A DNA stretch of 12,100 nt. It comes from Ignavibacteriaceae bacterium. Lineage in GTDB: Bacteria; Bacteroidota; Ignavibacteria; Ignavibacteriales; Ignavibacteriaceae. Positions 1 through 6,986 of the stretch are shown here, piece after piece; position 1 is the stretch's first letter; the number at the start of each line of letters is the position of its first letter. Location: the NCBI GenBank assembly GCA_031292465.1, contig JARLHB010000100.1, forward strand, positions 1-12,100. The letters run 5' to 3'. The notes beneath the pieces are model-generated. The model saw nothing but the letters and a program-made list of their open reading frames with translations, was not told the DNA's origin and ran no database searches. A program made the translations under genes and the position numbers.

Positions 1-233
1 ATTTCTTAGTGACGATATCATTGACAAGAATGTATCTAGACACAAAACGCTCTACCATTCCTTAAGCCAGTGTTTTTCAAGAATAAATTTATTTATAAAT
101 TCAATTAATATTATAATCGTTAACATACGAGACACATAGATCACTAAGAAACACTTAGAGAAAAAAAACGACTTTTGAAAAAGCTACATATGCATCTAAA
201 CCTTTTGCGTAACTTCAGTAATTTTAATATTTA
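1..233. promoter_or_regulatory. Upstream region of the TetR/heme cluster, no gene called
   Basis: This stretch is strongly AT-rich and contains no convincing gene. Seen directly: TTTCTTAGTGA at 2-12 and its exact reverse complement at 141-151; a local inverted repeat, CTAAG at 144-148 with CTTAG at 154-158; an AT palindrome with 7-bp arms at 86-101 (AATTTAT-TT-ATAAATT); and a TATAAT hexamer at 112-117 with a poor -35 match upstream. It lies directly before a TetR-type gene, and TetR regulators often bind palindromes near their own start, so these are candidate operator elements. No promoter can be fixed from sequence alone. Confidence 0.4.
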
Positions 234-665
234 ATGTTGATGACGGAAGAATTAAAAATAGAAGACAAAAAGAGCCAGAAGCGAAGGAAGATAATTGATT
301 CTGCGGCCAAATTGTTTTCTCAAAAAAGCTATCATGAAGTTATGATGGAAGATGTTGCCAAACTTTGTTCGATAGCTAAAGGTACGGTATATAATTATTT
401 CAGTTCAAAGGAAGAATTATATTTCTCCATTATGAAATTAAGGATGGAAAAACTGATTTCCTCGCTTAAAGAAAAAATAAAAGAAGAAACAAGCAGCGTG
501 GAATCTTTACACTCATTTGTTGTTCATCTTTATATGTTTATGATGAAGTATAAGAGTTTCTTTTTAATGTACCAGAAAGAATCTCTTAAAGCTGAACATG
601 AACTATGTTCTGAGCTTGCAGCTTTGGAGAAAGATTACAGGAATATTCTTGCGGATATAATTTAA
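234..665 (+). CDS. TetR-family transcriptional regulator, truncated at an in-frame TAA (143 aa)
   Basis: DNA-binding regulator by homology. The N-terminal TetR helix-turn-helix lies at about residues 16-65: IIDSAAKLFSQKSYHEV, then a recognition helix region SIAKGTVYNYFSSKEEL, which is the classic family signature. Residues from about 70 on are the helical ligand-binding domain, but the protein ends at 143 residues when the family is usually 190-210. The missing part is present downstream in the same frame (666-857), so the TAA at 663-665 interrupts the gene. The start is ATG 234 or ATG 240 (M-L-M); neither has a clear Shine-Dalgarno. It stands first in the heme cluster, so control of that cluster, with a porphyrin or heme-related signal, is a reasonable inference and no more. 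With the C-terminal helices lost, dimerisation may fail. Confidence 0.85.
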   Translation: MLMTEELKIEDKKSQKRRKIIDSAAKLFSQKSYHEVMMEDVAKLCSIAKGTVYNYFSSKEELYFSIMKLRMEKLISSLKEKIKEETSSVESLHSFVVHLYMFMMKYKSFFLMYQKESLKAEHELCSELAALEKDYRNILADII

Positions 666-857
666 ACAGGAAAATCCGAATGCCTTTTTAGAAAGGTAGA
701 AGAGAATTTTGCTGTGGATATAATTTTAGGCGGAATATACGGCGCCATCCGCCGGGGGATTGAAAATAACTATAGTGAAGATATAATGATGAGCGAAAGG
801 GAAAAAATTTATGACTTTATACTTCACGGCATATTCTCTGGATTTAAGGACGGAAAA
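666..857 (+). pseudogene. TetR C-terminal domain segment, cut off by the stop and in frame with hemD
   Basis: Reading on in the frame of the regulator after the TAA gives an open stretch of 64 codons. It begins TGKSECLFRKVEENFAVDII and includes GGIYGAIRRGIENN and YDFILHGIFSGFKDGK. The amphipathic helices, the Gly-Ala-Ile-Arg-type element and the final 'FILHGIFSGF' helix are typical of the end of TetR proteins. Together with 234-662 this would make a regulator of 208 residues, a normal family length. The frame is the same on both sides of the stop, so a base substitution (for example from AAA, CAA or GAA) explains it better than an indel. A GTG at 714 could in principle start translation here, but it would leave half a helical domain fused to HemD. 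Confidence 0.75.
846..857 (+). promoter_or_regulatory. Ribosome binding site supporting an internal hemD start at ATG 858
   Basis: AAGGA at 846-850 is followed seven bases later by ATG 858-860, a good Shine-Dalgarno arrangement. It coincides with the boundary between the TetR C-terminal helix and the first HemD strand (LNGRTILITR). This supports HemD being made as a separate protein even though its frame is open upstream. Confidence 0.6.
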
Positions 858-1652
858 ATGTATCCGTTAAATGGCAGGACGATACTTATAACCCGTACTG
901 TGGAGCAGTCTAAAGATTCTGCTGAAGTGTTTAAGCAGCTCGGTGCAAATGTTATAATTTTTCCTACGCTGGATATTGTTCCACCTGACAGCTGGAAAGA
1001 ATTTGATGCGGTTGTAACCGGCAAATCTAAAATCCATTTTCTCATATTCACATCTGCACATGCTGTAAAAATGTTTTTAAGAAGATGCGATGAGCTGAAG
1101 ATAAAATTTGATTTTGAAAATACCAAGGTTGTTGCTGTCGGTAACAAGACAGCTTCCGTTTGCGAAAAGAATAAAATCCCCGTTAATATTATACCGCAAA
1201 AATTCAGCGGTACGGGAGTTATTGAAGAACTTGTAAACTATGATTTAGCAAAAAAGCTGATATTTATTCCCCGCTCTGCAATCGGAAGGGAAGAATTACC
1301 CGAAGGGCTTGAAGCATTGGGCGCAGAAATAAAAACAGCCGCGGTTTATAACGTATCGCTGCCTTCTGAAGAGAAAATAAAAGACAGCATAGATATGCTA
1401 AATAGAAACAAGCCTGATTTATTTATATTTACAAGCCCGTCCACGTTTGAAAATTATATACGCATCCTGAAAATTAGTGATCCTGTAGAATACTTTAACG
1501 GCTATAATATAGCCGCCATAGGCCCTACAACAAAAGCAGCTATTGAAAATAGAAATGTTCGCGTTAATATTATGCCCGCTGAATATACAATAGACGGTTT
1601 GGCTAAAGCTATAATTGAATTTTACGGGGAAACGGCAAAGACAGAAAATTAA
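858..1652 (+). CDS. hemD: Uroporphyrinogen-III synthase
   Basis: Cytoplasmic enzyme that closes hydroxymethylbilane with inversion of ring D to give uroporphyrinogen III, the precursor of heme and corrinoids. From ATG 858 it has 264 residues, a normal length. Family landmarks: the opening strand GRTILITRT (6-14), FTSAHAV (64-70), VAVGNKTA (92-99), the second-domain start KLIFIPRS (133-140), FTSPSTF (191-197), IGPTTKAAI (221-229) and YTIDGL near the end. HemD is poorly conserved, but this two-lobed set is distinctive. The frame is open upstream back to the stop at 663-665 and carries TetR C-terminal sequence, so the original product may have been a TetR-HemD fusion. ATG 858 is chosen because of the AAGGA seven bases before it and because it falls at the domain edge. 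hemE follows after 24 bases, consistent with co-transcription. Confidence 0.9.
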   Translation: MYPLNGRTILITRTVEQSKDSAEVFKQLGANVIIFPTLDIVPPDSWKEFDAVVTGKSKIHFLIFTSAHAVKMFLRRCDELKIKFDFENTKVVAVGNKTASVCEKNKIPVNIIPQKFSGTGVIEELVNYDLAKKLIFIPRSAIGREELPEGLEALGAEIKTAAVYNVSLPSEEKIKDSIDMLNRNKPDLFIFTSPSTFENYIRILKISDPVEYFNGYNIAAIGPTTKAAIENRNVRVNIMPAEYTIDGLAKAIIEFYGETAKTEN

Positions 1653-1676
1653 GCAATTGATTAAACGGAGTAAGTT

Positions 1677-2771
1677 TTGAGTGATATAAAAGAAATGACA
1701 CCAAAGTACGAAAATGATTTGTTTTTAAGAGCATGTAAAAAAATGCCCGTTGAGCGGACGCCGGTATGGATAATGCGCCAGGCGGGAAGATATTTGCCTG
1801 AGTACAGGGCGGTAAGAGAAAAGGCGGATTTTTTAACTATGTGCCACACCCCTGAACTTGCTGCTTTGGTTACTATCCAGCCGGTTGATATTATTAATGT
1901 TGATGCTGCTATTCTTTTCTCGGATATCCTTGTTATTCCCGAGGCGATGGGGATGGACTTTGAAATGGTGGAGAGCAGGGGCCCGGTATTTCATAAGCCG
2001 TTGAGAAGCGAAGATGACGCAAAGGACTTGAAAGAAGTTGACGTTACAAAAAAATTAAAATATGTCCTTGATGCTGTTTCATTAACTAAAAAAGCATTAA
2101 ACGGCAGGGTGCCGCTTATTGGTTTTAGCGGTTCTCCATGGACGCTTTTAACATATATGGTTGAGGGCAAAGGATCAAAGAATTTTTCAAATATCAAAAG
2201 ATTTATATATAACAATCCTTCACTGGCGCACAAAGTATTAGACAAAATTGCAAAAGTTGTTGCTGATTATTTATCGGCAAAAATTGAAGCCGGTGTTGAT
2301 GCAGTACAAATATTTGATACATGGGGAGGCCTGCTATCTCAAAATGATTTTGCGGAGTTCTCTTTATATTATATATCAAAAGTTATATCTCAGATTAAAC
2401 GTAAAGATGAGCCCGTAATTGTATTTTCTAAAGGCGTTCATTATAAATTAGATGCGCTTGCAAATTCAGGCGCGGACGTTATAGGGCTTGACTGGACAAT
2501 GGATATTGGCGAAGTTAAAAAAATTACCGGCGGTAAAGTTGCCCTCCAGGGAAACTTAGACCCTCCAATACTGTATGCCGGCAAAGAAAAAATCAGGGAA
2601 GAAGTTAAGAGAGTCCTTTCCTCCTTTGGCCAGGGCAGCGGGCATATATTTAATTTGGGGCATGGCATTCTACCTGATGTTGATCCTGAAAACGCAAAGG
2701 CTATGGTTCAGTTTGCAAAAGAAGAAAGCAAAGCGTTCCATTGTGAAGAAATAAATGCTAAAAGCGCATAA
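1677..2771 (+). CDS. hemE: Uroporphyrinogen decarboxylase
   Basis: Removes the four acetate carboxyls of uroporphyrinogen III to give coproporphyrinogen III, in the cytoplasm and without a cofactor. 364 residues; the family is usually 340-370. Signature WIMRQAGRYLPEYR spans residues 31-44, with Arg34 and Arg38 matching substrate-binding arginines. FSDILVIPEAMGM carries the catalytic Asp (Asp83). Tyr160 lies in LLTYMVEG, and the C-terminal NLGHGILPD carries His329. QIFDTWGG and LQGNLDP are also conserved. The start is TTG 1677, placed six bases after GGAG (1667-1670); ATG 1695 (MTPKYEND) is an alternative without a comparable site. It follows hemD by 24 bases and so is probably in the same transcript. 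The last 15 or so residues (CEEINAKSA) are an unconserved tail. Confidence 0.97.
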   Translation: MSDIKEMTPKYENDLFLRACKKMPVERTPVWIMRQAGRYLPEYRAVREKADFLTMCHTPELAALVTIQPVDIINVDAAILFSDILVIPEAMGMDFEMVESRGPVFHKPLRSEDDAKDLKEVDVTKKLKYVLDAVSLTKKALNGRVPLIGFSGSPWTLLTYMVEGKGSKNFSNIKRFIYNNPSLAHKVLDKIAKVVADYLSAKIEAGVDAVQIFDTWGGLLSQNDFAEFSLYYISKVISQIKRKDEPVIVFSKGVHYKLDALANSGADVIGLDWTMDIGEVKKITGGKVALQGNLDPPILYAGKEKIREEVKRVLSSFGQGSGHIFNLGHGILPDVDPENAKAMVQFAKEESKAFHCEEINAKSA

Positions 2772-2821
2772 TTCTTAAATATATAATTTACTGAAGTTAC
2801 ATAAATTAGTACAATAAAAGA

Positions 2822-2840
2822 AGCGATTCAGCGAATCGCT
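2822..2840. repeat. 19-bp hairpin/palindrome between hemE and hemN
   Basis: AGCGATTC (2822-2829) and its exact reverse complement GAATCGCT (2833-2840) are separated by AGC. The arms are perfect and more GC-rich than the surroundings. Short GTAC sequences flank it at 2809-2812 and 2841-2844. No T-run follows, so it is not a normal intrinsic terminator. It could be an operator for a dimeric regulator such as the TetR protein of this cluster, or an mRNA hairpin adjusting expression between hemE and hemN. Confidence 0.6.
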
Positions 2841-2895
2841 GTACAAATGGATGCGGATAAATAAATGATTGGATTAAATTATTTAAGGTGATGAT

Positions 2896-4272
2896 ATGTT
2901 TGAAGTTGATTTAGAAAAAATTAAAAAATATGATAAGCCGGGGCCAAGATATACAAGCTATCCTACAGCTCCGCATTTTACCGAGAGCTTTACACGCGAA
3001 AATTATTTAGATGAAATAATTAAAACTAATTACGGGGAAGGTTTACCTGATCTTTCCCTATATTTTCATCTCCCTTTCTGCGATACCCTCTGCTATTTTT
3101 GCGGCTGCAACATGATTATTACAAGGAACCGCGACCGTGTAAAAGATTATATAAAATACCTGAAAAAAGAAATTGACATGGTGCGGACATATATTCTTGC
3201 AGACAGGAAAGTTGCCCAATTACACTGGGGCGGCGGCACGCCAACGCACCTTAAACCTGATGAAATAAATGAGCTTGCTTCATATATCAAAGAGTCATTT
3301 CAAATTAATGACGACTCCGAAAACGGCTGCGAAATCGATCCTCGCGAACTGACAAGAGAACATCTTGAAATGCTTAGAAAAAACGGTTTCAATAGAATAA
3401 GTATGGGCGTGCAGGATTTTAATGAAAAAGTTCAAAAAGCTACTAACAGAATTCAGCCGGAAGATATTACAAGACAAGCCGTACAGTGGGTAAGGGAACT
3501 TGGATTCAGCAGTGTAAATCTGGATTTAATGTACGGACTGCCGTTTCAAACTCTTGAAACATTTGAAGTAACACTCGATAAAACAATTGATATTTCACCT
3601 GACCGTATAGCTGTTTTTAATTATGCCCATGTACCGTGGGTAAAAAAGCATATGGCGCTTATTCATCCGGAAGACCTTCCGACGCCTGAAGTAAAGCTGC
3701 AAATATTAAAACTGACAATTGAAAAACTTACAAAAGCTGGTTATGTCTTTATCGGCATGGACCATTTTGCAAAACCTGATGATGAGCTTGCCGTTGCATT
3801 AAGAGAAAAGAAACTGTACCGCAATTTTCAGGGTTACAGCACTCATGCAGGAACAGACTTATATGCAATGGGAATAACAGGCATAAGCCAGCTGCAAAAT
3901 GTATATGCACAAAATTATAAGACTGAGAAAGAATATTTTGATTCTATAAACAATGAAGCGCTGCCAATTGCACGGGGTTACAGGCTGACAGACGATGATA
4001 TTTTACGGCGCGAGGTAATTACAAATTTAATGTGCAACTTTGAGCTTGATTTCAGGCAGATAGAAGAAAAATACAAAATAAATTTTAAAGAATATTTTGC
4101 ATGGGGCCTTAGCAATCTTCCTGAAATGGAAAAAGATGAATTGGTCTCCGTTAAGAACAACAAAATTGAAGTCACTCCAATGGGTAAGCTTCTTATAAGG
4201 AATATAGCCATGAACTTTGACGGCTATATTGAGCATAAGGAAGATACAGCAAAATATTCAAGAACAGTATAA
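2896..4272 (+). CDS. hemN: Oxygen-independent coproporphyrinogen III oxidase (radical SAM)
   Basis: Radical-SAM enzyme that oxidatively decarboxylates two propionates of coproporphyrinogen III to vinyls, giving protoporphyrinogen IX without oxygen. 458 residues, matching the true HemN length of E. coli (457) rather than shorter HemW proteins. The N-terminal PRYTSYPTAPHF (17-28) is HemN-specific. The cluster motif is Cys62-x3-Cys66-x2-Cys69-x-Cys71; the fourth cysteine distinguishes HemN from HemW. GGGTP is at 112-116, EIDPRE at 146-151, MGVQDF at 170-175 and DLMYGLPFQT at 210-219. The C-terminal HemN domain (LTDDDILRREVITNLMCNFEL) is present. The start is ATG 2896 behind AAGGTGAT (2885-2892). 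It lies 124 bases after hemE, so it may have its own promoter, and 31 bases before the oxidase gene. Its presence fits an organism that makes heme under low oxygen. Confidence 0.97.
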   Translation: MFEVDLEKIKKYDKPGPRYTSYPTAPHFTESFTRENYLDEIIKTNYGEGLPDLSLYFHLPFCDTLCYFCGCNMIITRNRDRVKDYIKYLKKEIDMVRTYILADRKVAQLHWGGGTPTHLKPDEINELASYIKESFQINDDSENGCEIDPRELTREHLEMLRKNGFNRISMGVQDFNEKVQKATNRIQPEDITRQAVQWVRELGFSSVNLDLMYGLPFQTLETFEVTLDKTIDISPDRIAVFNYAHVPWVKKHMALIHPEDLPTPEVKLQILKLTIEKLTKAGYVFIGMDHFAKPDDELAVALREKKLYRNFQGYSTHAGTDLYAMGITGISQLQNVYAQNYKTEKEYFDSINNEALPIARGYRLTDDDILRREVITNLMCNFELDFRQIEEKYKINFKEYFAWGLSNLPEMEKDELVSVKNNKIEVTPMGKLLIRNIAMNFDGYIEHKEDTAKYSRTV

Positions 4273-4303
4273 AGTAAATACAGCAACATTTGAATAATCT
4301 TAT

Positions 4304-5674
4304 ATGAAAAAAATAGTAGTTCTTGGCGCAGGTATTTCAGGTTTAGCGGCGGCATACCTTCTTAATAAAGAAGGGTATGATGTAACGGTTCTTGAAAAGA
4401 GGGCCGAAGCCGGCGGATCTATGGAAAGCGTATTTGAAAACGGCTACCTGTTTGACCGCGGCCCGAACAGCGGGCTGGATACAACTCCGCTTATATCCCA
4501 ATTAGTTGAAGAACTCGGCCTTCAAAAGGAAATTGTATTTGCCAGTAAAATAGGCAATAAGAGATATATATTGCGCAACAACCAGCTTCATCCGCTGCCG
4601 ATGAATCCGCCCGCATTTTTAAAAACGAAATTGTTCTCAGGCAAAGCAAAGCTTAGATTATTTTTAGAACCCTTTATAGGCCGTTCAAATGACGGGTACT
4701 ATGAGAGTATTGCTGATTTTGTTACAAGAAGGCTGGGTAAAGAATTTCTTGATTATGCAATCAATCCGTTTGTTGCCGGGGTGTATGCGGGCAATCCGGA
4801 AGAGCTTAGCGTTAAATCTGCATTTCCAAAATTATATGCGCTTGAAGAAAAATACGGCGGATTAATTATAGGTACAATTAAAAGTATAAAAGAAAGAAAA
4901 AACAGAGCTGAAAAATCCAAGCAAAGCGCGAAGATGTTTTCTTTTATAAACGGTATGCAGACCTTTCCAAAAGCTATAGCTGAAAGCCTTGGCGGGCGGG
5001 TTATTAAATCTGCTGAAGTTACTTCTGTAGTCAAAGAAAATTCCGGTTATAAAGTTAAGTACAATATTAACGGAAGTTCTGAGGAAATTAATTGCGATAT
5101 ATTATTGTCCACAGTTCCTGCTTATGCAGCAAAGGATTTGTTTTGCCCAATGGATGAGAATTTGGCAAAGCATTTTGAGCAGATATATTATCCCCCGGTA
5201 CTCGCTTTGTTTTTGGCTTATAAAAAAGCAATTATCGGACAGCCGCTGGATGGATTCGGATTCCTTATACCCTCAAAGGAAAAGAAATCTTTTCTGGGCG
5301 CAATTTGGAGCTCGGTTCTATTTCCTAACCGGACGGGGGATGATGAAGCCGGGTTTACTTTGTTTATAGGCGGTGCAAGAAATCCTGAAATTGGCAACAT
5401 TGAAAAAGAAATATTATTTAAAAAGGTAAGAAGTGAGTTTGAGTCCTTAATGAATATTTCCGGCGAGCCTGCCTATATATCATACAGGTATTGGCCCAAA
5501 TCAATACCGCAGTACAACGTTGGTTATATTGAGCATGAAAAATATTTTGATGAGTTTGAGAAAAAAAATCCCGGTATAATATTAGGCGGAAACTACCGTG
5601 GAGGAATTTCGGTAGGCGATTGTATTAAGAATTCGGAAATTTTAGTAAATAAAATTAAATCACTGTCGGTATAA
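4304..5674 (+). CDS. hemG: FAD-dependent protoporphyrinogen oxidase (PPO, HemG/HemY type)
   Basis: Oxidises protoporphyrinogen IX to protoporphyrin IX by removing six electrons, with FAD as cofactor; usually membrane-associated though without transmembrane helices. 456 residues, normal for this monoamine-oxidase-like family. The N-terminal Rossmann motif VLGAGISGLAAAYLL starts at residue 6 (GxGxxG at 8-13), with the ribose-binding acid Glu31 in VTVLEKR and then the AGGSMES loop. FDRGPNSGLDT follows at about 51-61. The C-terminal FAD-binding segment GGNYRGGISVGDCI spans 428-441. Coproporphyrinogen oxidase (Gram-positive HemY) is a close relative, but next to hemN the classical protoporphyrinogen route is the better reading. 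The gene has little Shine-Dalgarno signal; the start was chosen because MKKIVVLGAG is the canonical beginning. The PPO types have competing gene names (hemG, hemY), so the symbol is less certain than the function. Confidence 0.93.
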   Translation: MKKIVVLGAGISGLAAAYLLNKEGYDVTVLEKRAEAGGSMESVFENGYLFDRGPNSGLDTTPLISQLVEELGLQKEIVFASKIGNKRYILRNNQLHPLPMNPPAFLKTKLFSGKAKLRLFLEPFIGRSNDGYYESIADFVTRRLGKEFLDYAINPFVAGVYAGNPEELSVKSAFPKLYALEEKYGGLIIGTIKSIKERKNRAEKSKQSAKMFSFINGMQTFPKAIAESLGGRVIKSAEVTSVVKENSGYKVKYNINGSSEEINCDILLSTVPAYAAKDLFCPMDENLAKHFEQIYYPPVLALFLAYKKAIIGQPLDGFGFLIPSKEKKSFLGAIWSSVLFPNRTGDDEAGFTLFIGGARNPEIGNIEKEILFKKVRSEFESLMNISGEPAYISYRYWPKSIPQYNVGYIEHEKYFDEFEKKNPGIILGGNYRGGISVGDCIKNSEILVNKIKSLSV

Positions 5675-5734
5675 TTTATTTTATAAAGAGTAGCAATCTG
5701 AAAATTATTATTGATCAGTGAGAAGGAGAATAAA

Positions 5735-6721
5735 ATGGCAAATTATCCTGTAAAAAGATTAAGGCGCCTGCGGTATAATCCGCTTGTGCGTGATATGGTA
5801 AGGGAAACAGAACTTTCTAAGAATGATTTTATATACCCACTGTTTGCAGTGCCGGGCAGTAAAATCAGAAAGCCGATTAAATCCATGCCTGGCGTGTTTC
5901 AATTATCGATTGATGAATTAGTTAAGGAATGCAAAGAAGTGGAATCGCTTGGCATTCCCGCAGTGATATTGTTCGGCATACCGGAACATAAGGATGAAGT
6001 CGGCTCTGAGGCTTATGACCCTAACGGAATTATTCAAAGGGCAGTAAGAGCGATAAAAGCCGAAGTAAAAAATCTTCTTGTTATTACCGATGTATGTATG
6101 TGCGAATATACCTCTCACGGCCACTGCGGAGTTCTAAACGGCGAAGAAATATTAAATGATGAAACTGTTGAGCTTTTGGTAAAAGAGTCTCTTTCCCATG
6201 TGGAAGCAGGTGCCGATATTGTTGCTCCTTCGGATATGATGGACGGAAGAATAGGCGCTATCAGAAAAGCTTTTGATGAAAACGGATATACGAAAATTCC
6301 TATTATAAGTTATGCGGCAAAATTTGCATCCGGTTATTACGGGCCGTTCAGGGATGCTGCGGAATCTACTCCTGCATTCGGCGACAGGCGGTCGCATCAG
6401 ATGGATCCGGCAAACGGCAACGAAGCTTTAAGGGAAGTTGAAACCGATATTGAAGAGGGCGCGGACATTGTTATGGTTAAACCTGCCGGTCCCTACCTTG
6501 ATATTATAAGAAGAGTAAAAGATAAATTCGGAATGCCTACATGCGCTTACCAGGTAAGCGGCGAGTATGCTATGATAAAGGCTGCCGCACAAAACGGCTG
6601 GATTGACGAGGAAAGAGTAATGATTGAATCTCTAATCGCAATTAAGCGTGCAGGCGCAGATATGTTTCTTACTTACTTTGCAAAAGACGCCGCAAGGTGG
6701 ATTGATAAGAACAGGAAATAA
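5735..6721 (+). CDS. hemB: Porphobilinogen synthase (delta-aminolevulinic acid dehydratase), zinc type
   Basis: Condenses two 5-aminolevulinate molecules to porphobilinogen in the cytoplasm, an early common step of tetrapyrrole synthesis. From ATG 5735 it has 328 residues, a normal length. The start is chosen over an upstream TTG at 5711 because AAGGAG (5723-5728) sits six bases before the ATG and MANYPVKRLRRLRYNP is the usual beginning. The metal site is DVCMCEYTSHGHCG with Cys121, Cys123 and Cys131, the three-cysteine catalytic zinc version, not the aspartate-rich magnesium version. Schiff-base lysines are Lys196 (SYAAKFASGYYGPFR) and Lys249 (IVMVKPAGPYLDII). QVSGEYAMIKAA is also conserved. 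It lies 60 bases after the PPO gene and ends the heme cluster; a repeat-rich gap follows. Although HemB acts earliest of the enzymes here, it is the last gene. Confidence 0.97.
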   Translation: MANYPVKRLRRLRYNPLVRDMVRETELSKNDFIYPLFAVPGSKIRKPIKSMPGVFQLSIDELVKECKEVESLGIPAVILFGIPEHKDEVGSEAYDPNGIIQRAVRAIKAEVKNLLVITDVCMCEYTSHGHCGVLNGEEILNDETVELLVKESLSHVEAGADIVAPSDMMDGRIGAIRKAFDENGYTKIPIISYAAKFASGYYGPFRDAAESTPAFGDRRSHQMDPANGNEALREVETDIEEGADIVMVKPAGPYLDIIRRVKDKFGMPTCAYQVSGEYAMIKAAAQNGWIDEERVMIESLIAIKRAGADMFLTYFAKDAARWIDKNRK

Positions 6722-6762
6722 TAGCTGGCTTATTATTTAACCACCCCCCGGCTAATGCCGTA

Positions 6763-6805
6763 CTCCTCCTTGCTAAGGAGGGGATAGGGGAGGTCGAAGT
6801 AACCT
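6763..6805 (+). repeat. Dispersed intergenic repeat, copy 1
   Basis: The unit contains a 7-bp stem CCTCCTT (6765-6771), loop GCT, then AAGGAGG (6775-6781), followed by a purine-rich GGGGAGG and the ending GGTCGAAGTAACCT. A second copy in the same orientation lies at 9663-9707. The two agree at about 39 of 43 aligned bases with one two-base indel, so chance can be excluded. The stem has no T-run after it and is probably not a simple terminator. Confidence 0.8.
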
Positions 6806-6879
6806 GTACATTTTATTTAAACCAAATATTATTGTAATTCCGTATTTATACAAGAAATATATTTGCAAGTTAGAAAGCC

Positions 6880-6896
6880 TATCCTTGTAGAGGATA
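6880..6896 (-). repeat. CTCTACAA-type hairpin, inverted copy
   Basis: TATCCT and AGGATA (6-bp arms) enclose TGTAG. On the - strand the core reads CCTCTACAAGG, matching the + strand core of the hairpin at 6946-6962, so the two are opposite-orientation members of one small repeat family. Confidence 0.6.
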
Positions 6897-6945
6897 AATA
6901 AATTCTGCCGCGAAATAAAATAAATAATTTTTCGTACGTATTATT

Positions 6946-6962
6946 AACCCTCTACAAGGGTT
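6946..6962 (+). repeat. CTCTACAA-type hairpin, forward copy
   Basis: AACCCT and AGGGTT (6-bp arms) enclose CTACA. The central CCTCTACAAGG is the exact reverse complement of the core at 6883-6893. The arm sequences differ between copies while pairing is kept, which suggests that structure, not primary sequence, is maintained. Confidence 0.6.
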
Positions 6963-6986
6963 TTGGGGAATTGCGGGAAAATTTAT

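Noticed and set aside
1..58. Open frame on the - strand from ATG at 58 to the window edge (19 codons, MVERFVSRYILVNDIVTKK), possibly a divergent gene
   Set aside because: Only 19 codons are visible, AAGGA lies directly against the ATG with no spacing, and the peptide is not recognisable. It needs the sequence upstream of the window to judge.
714..857. GTG 714 as the start of hemD
   Set aside because: It would begin in the middle of a TetR C-terminal helix and has no good ribosome binding site; ATG 858 has both the site and the HemD domain start.
4753..5369. Long open frames antisense to, and in another frame of, the protoporphyrinogen oxidase gene
   Set aside because: The real gene is strongly supported across the whole stretch, and the alternative translations show no family features.
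5711..5734. TTG 5711 as the start of hemB
   Set aside because: ATG 5735 has AAGGAG at ideal spacing and the family's usual N-terminus.
6763..6805. Intrinsic terminator of the heme cluster at the GGAGG hairpin
   Set aside because: No T-run follows, and the same unit recurs at 9663-9707 with a conserved purine-rich tail, which fits a dispersed repeat better.
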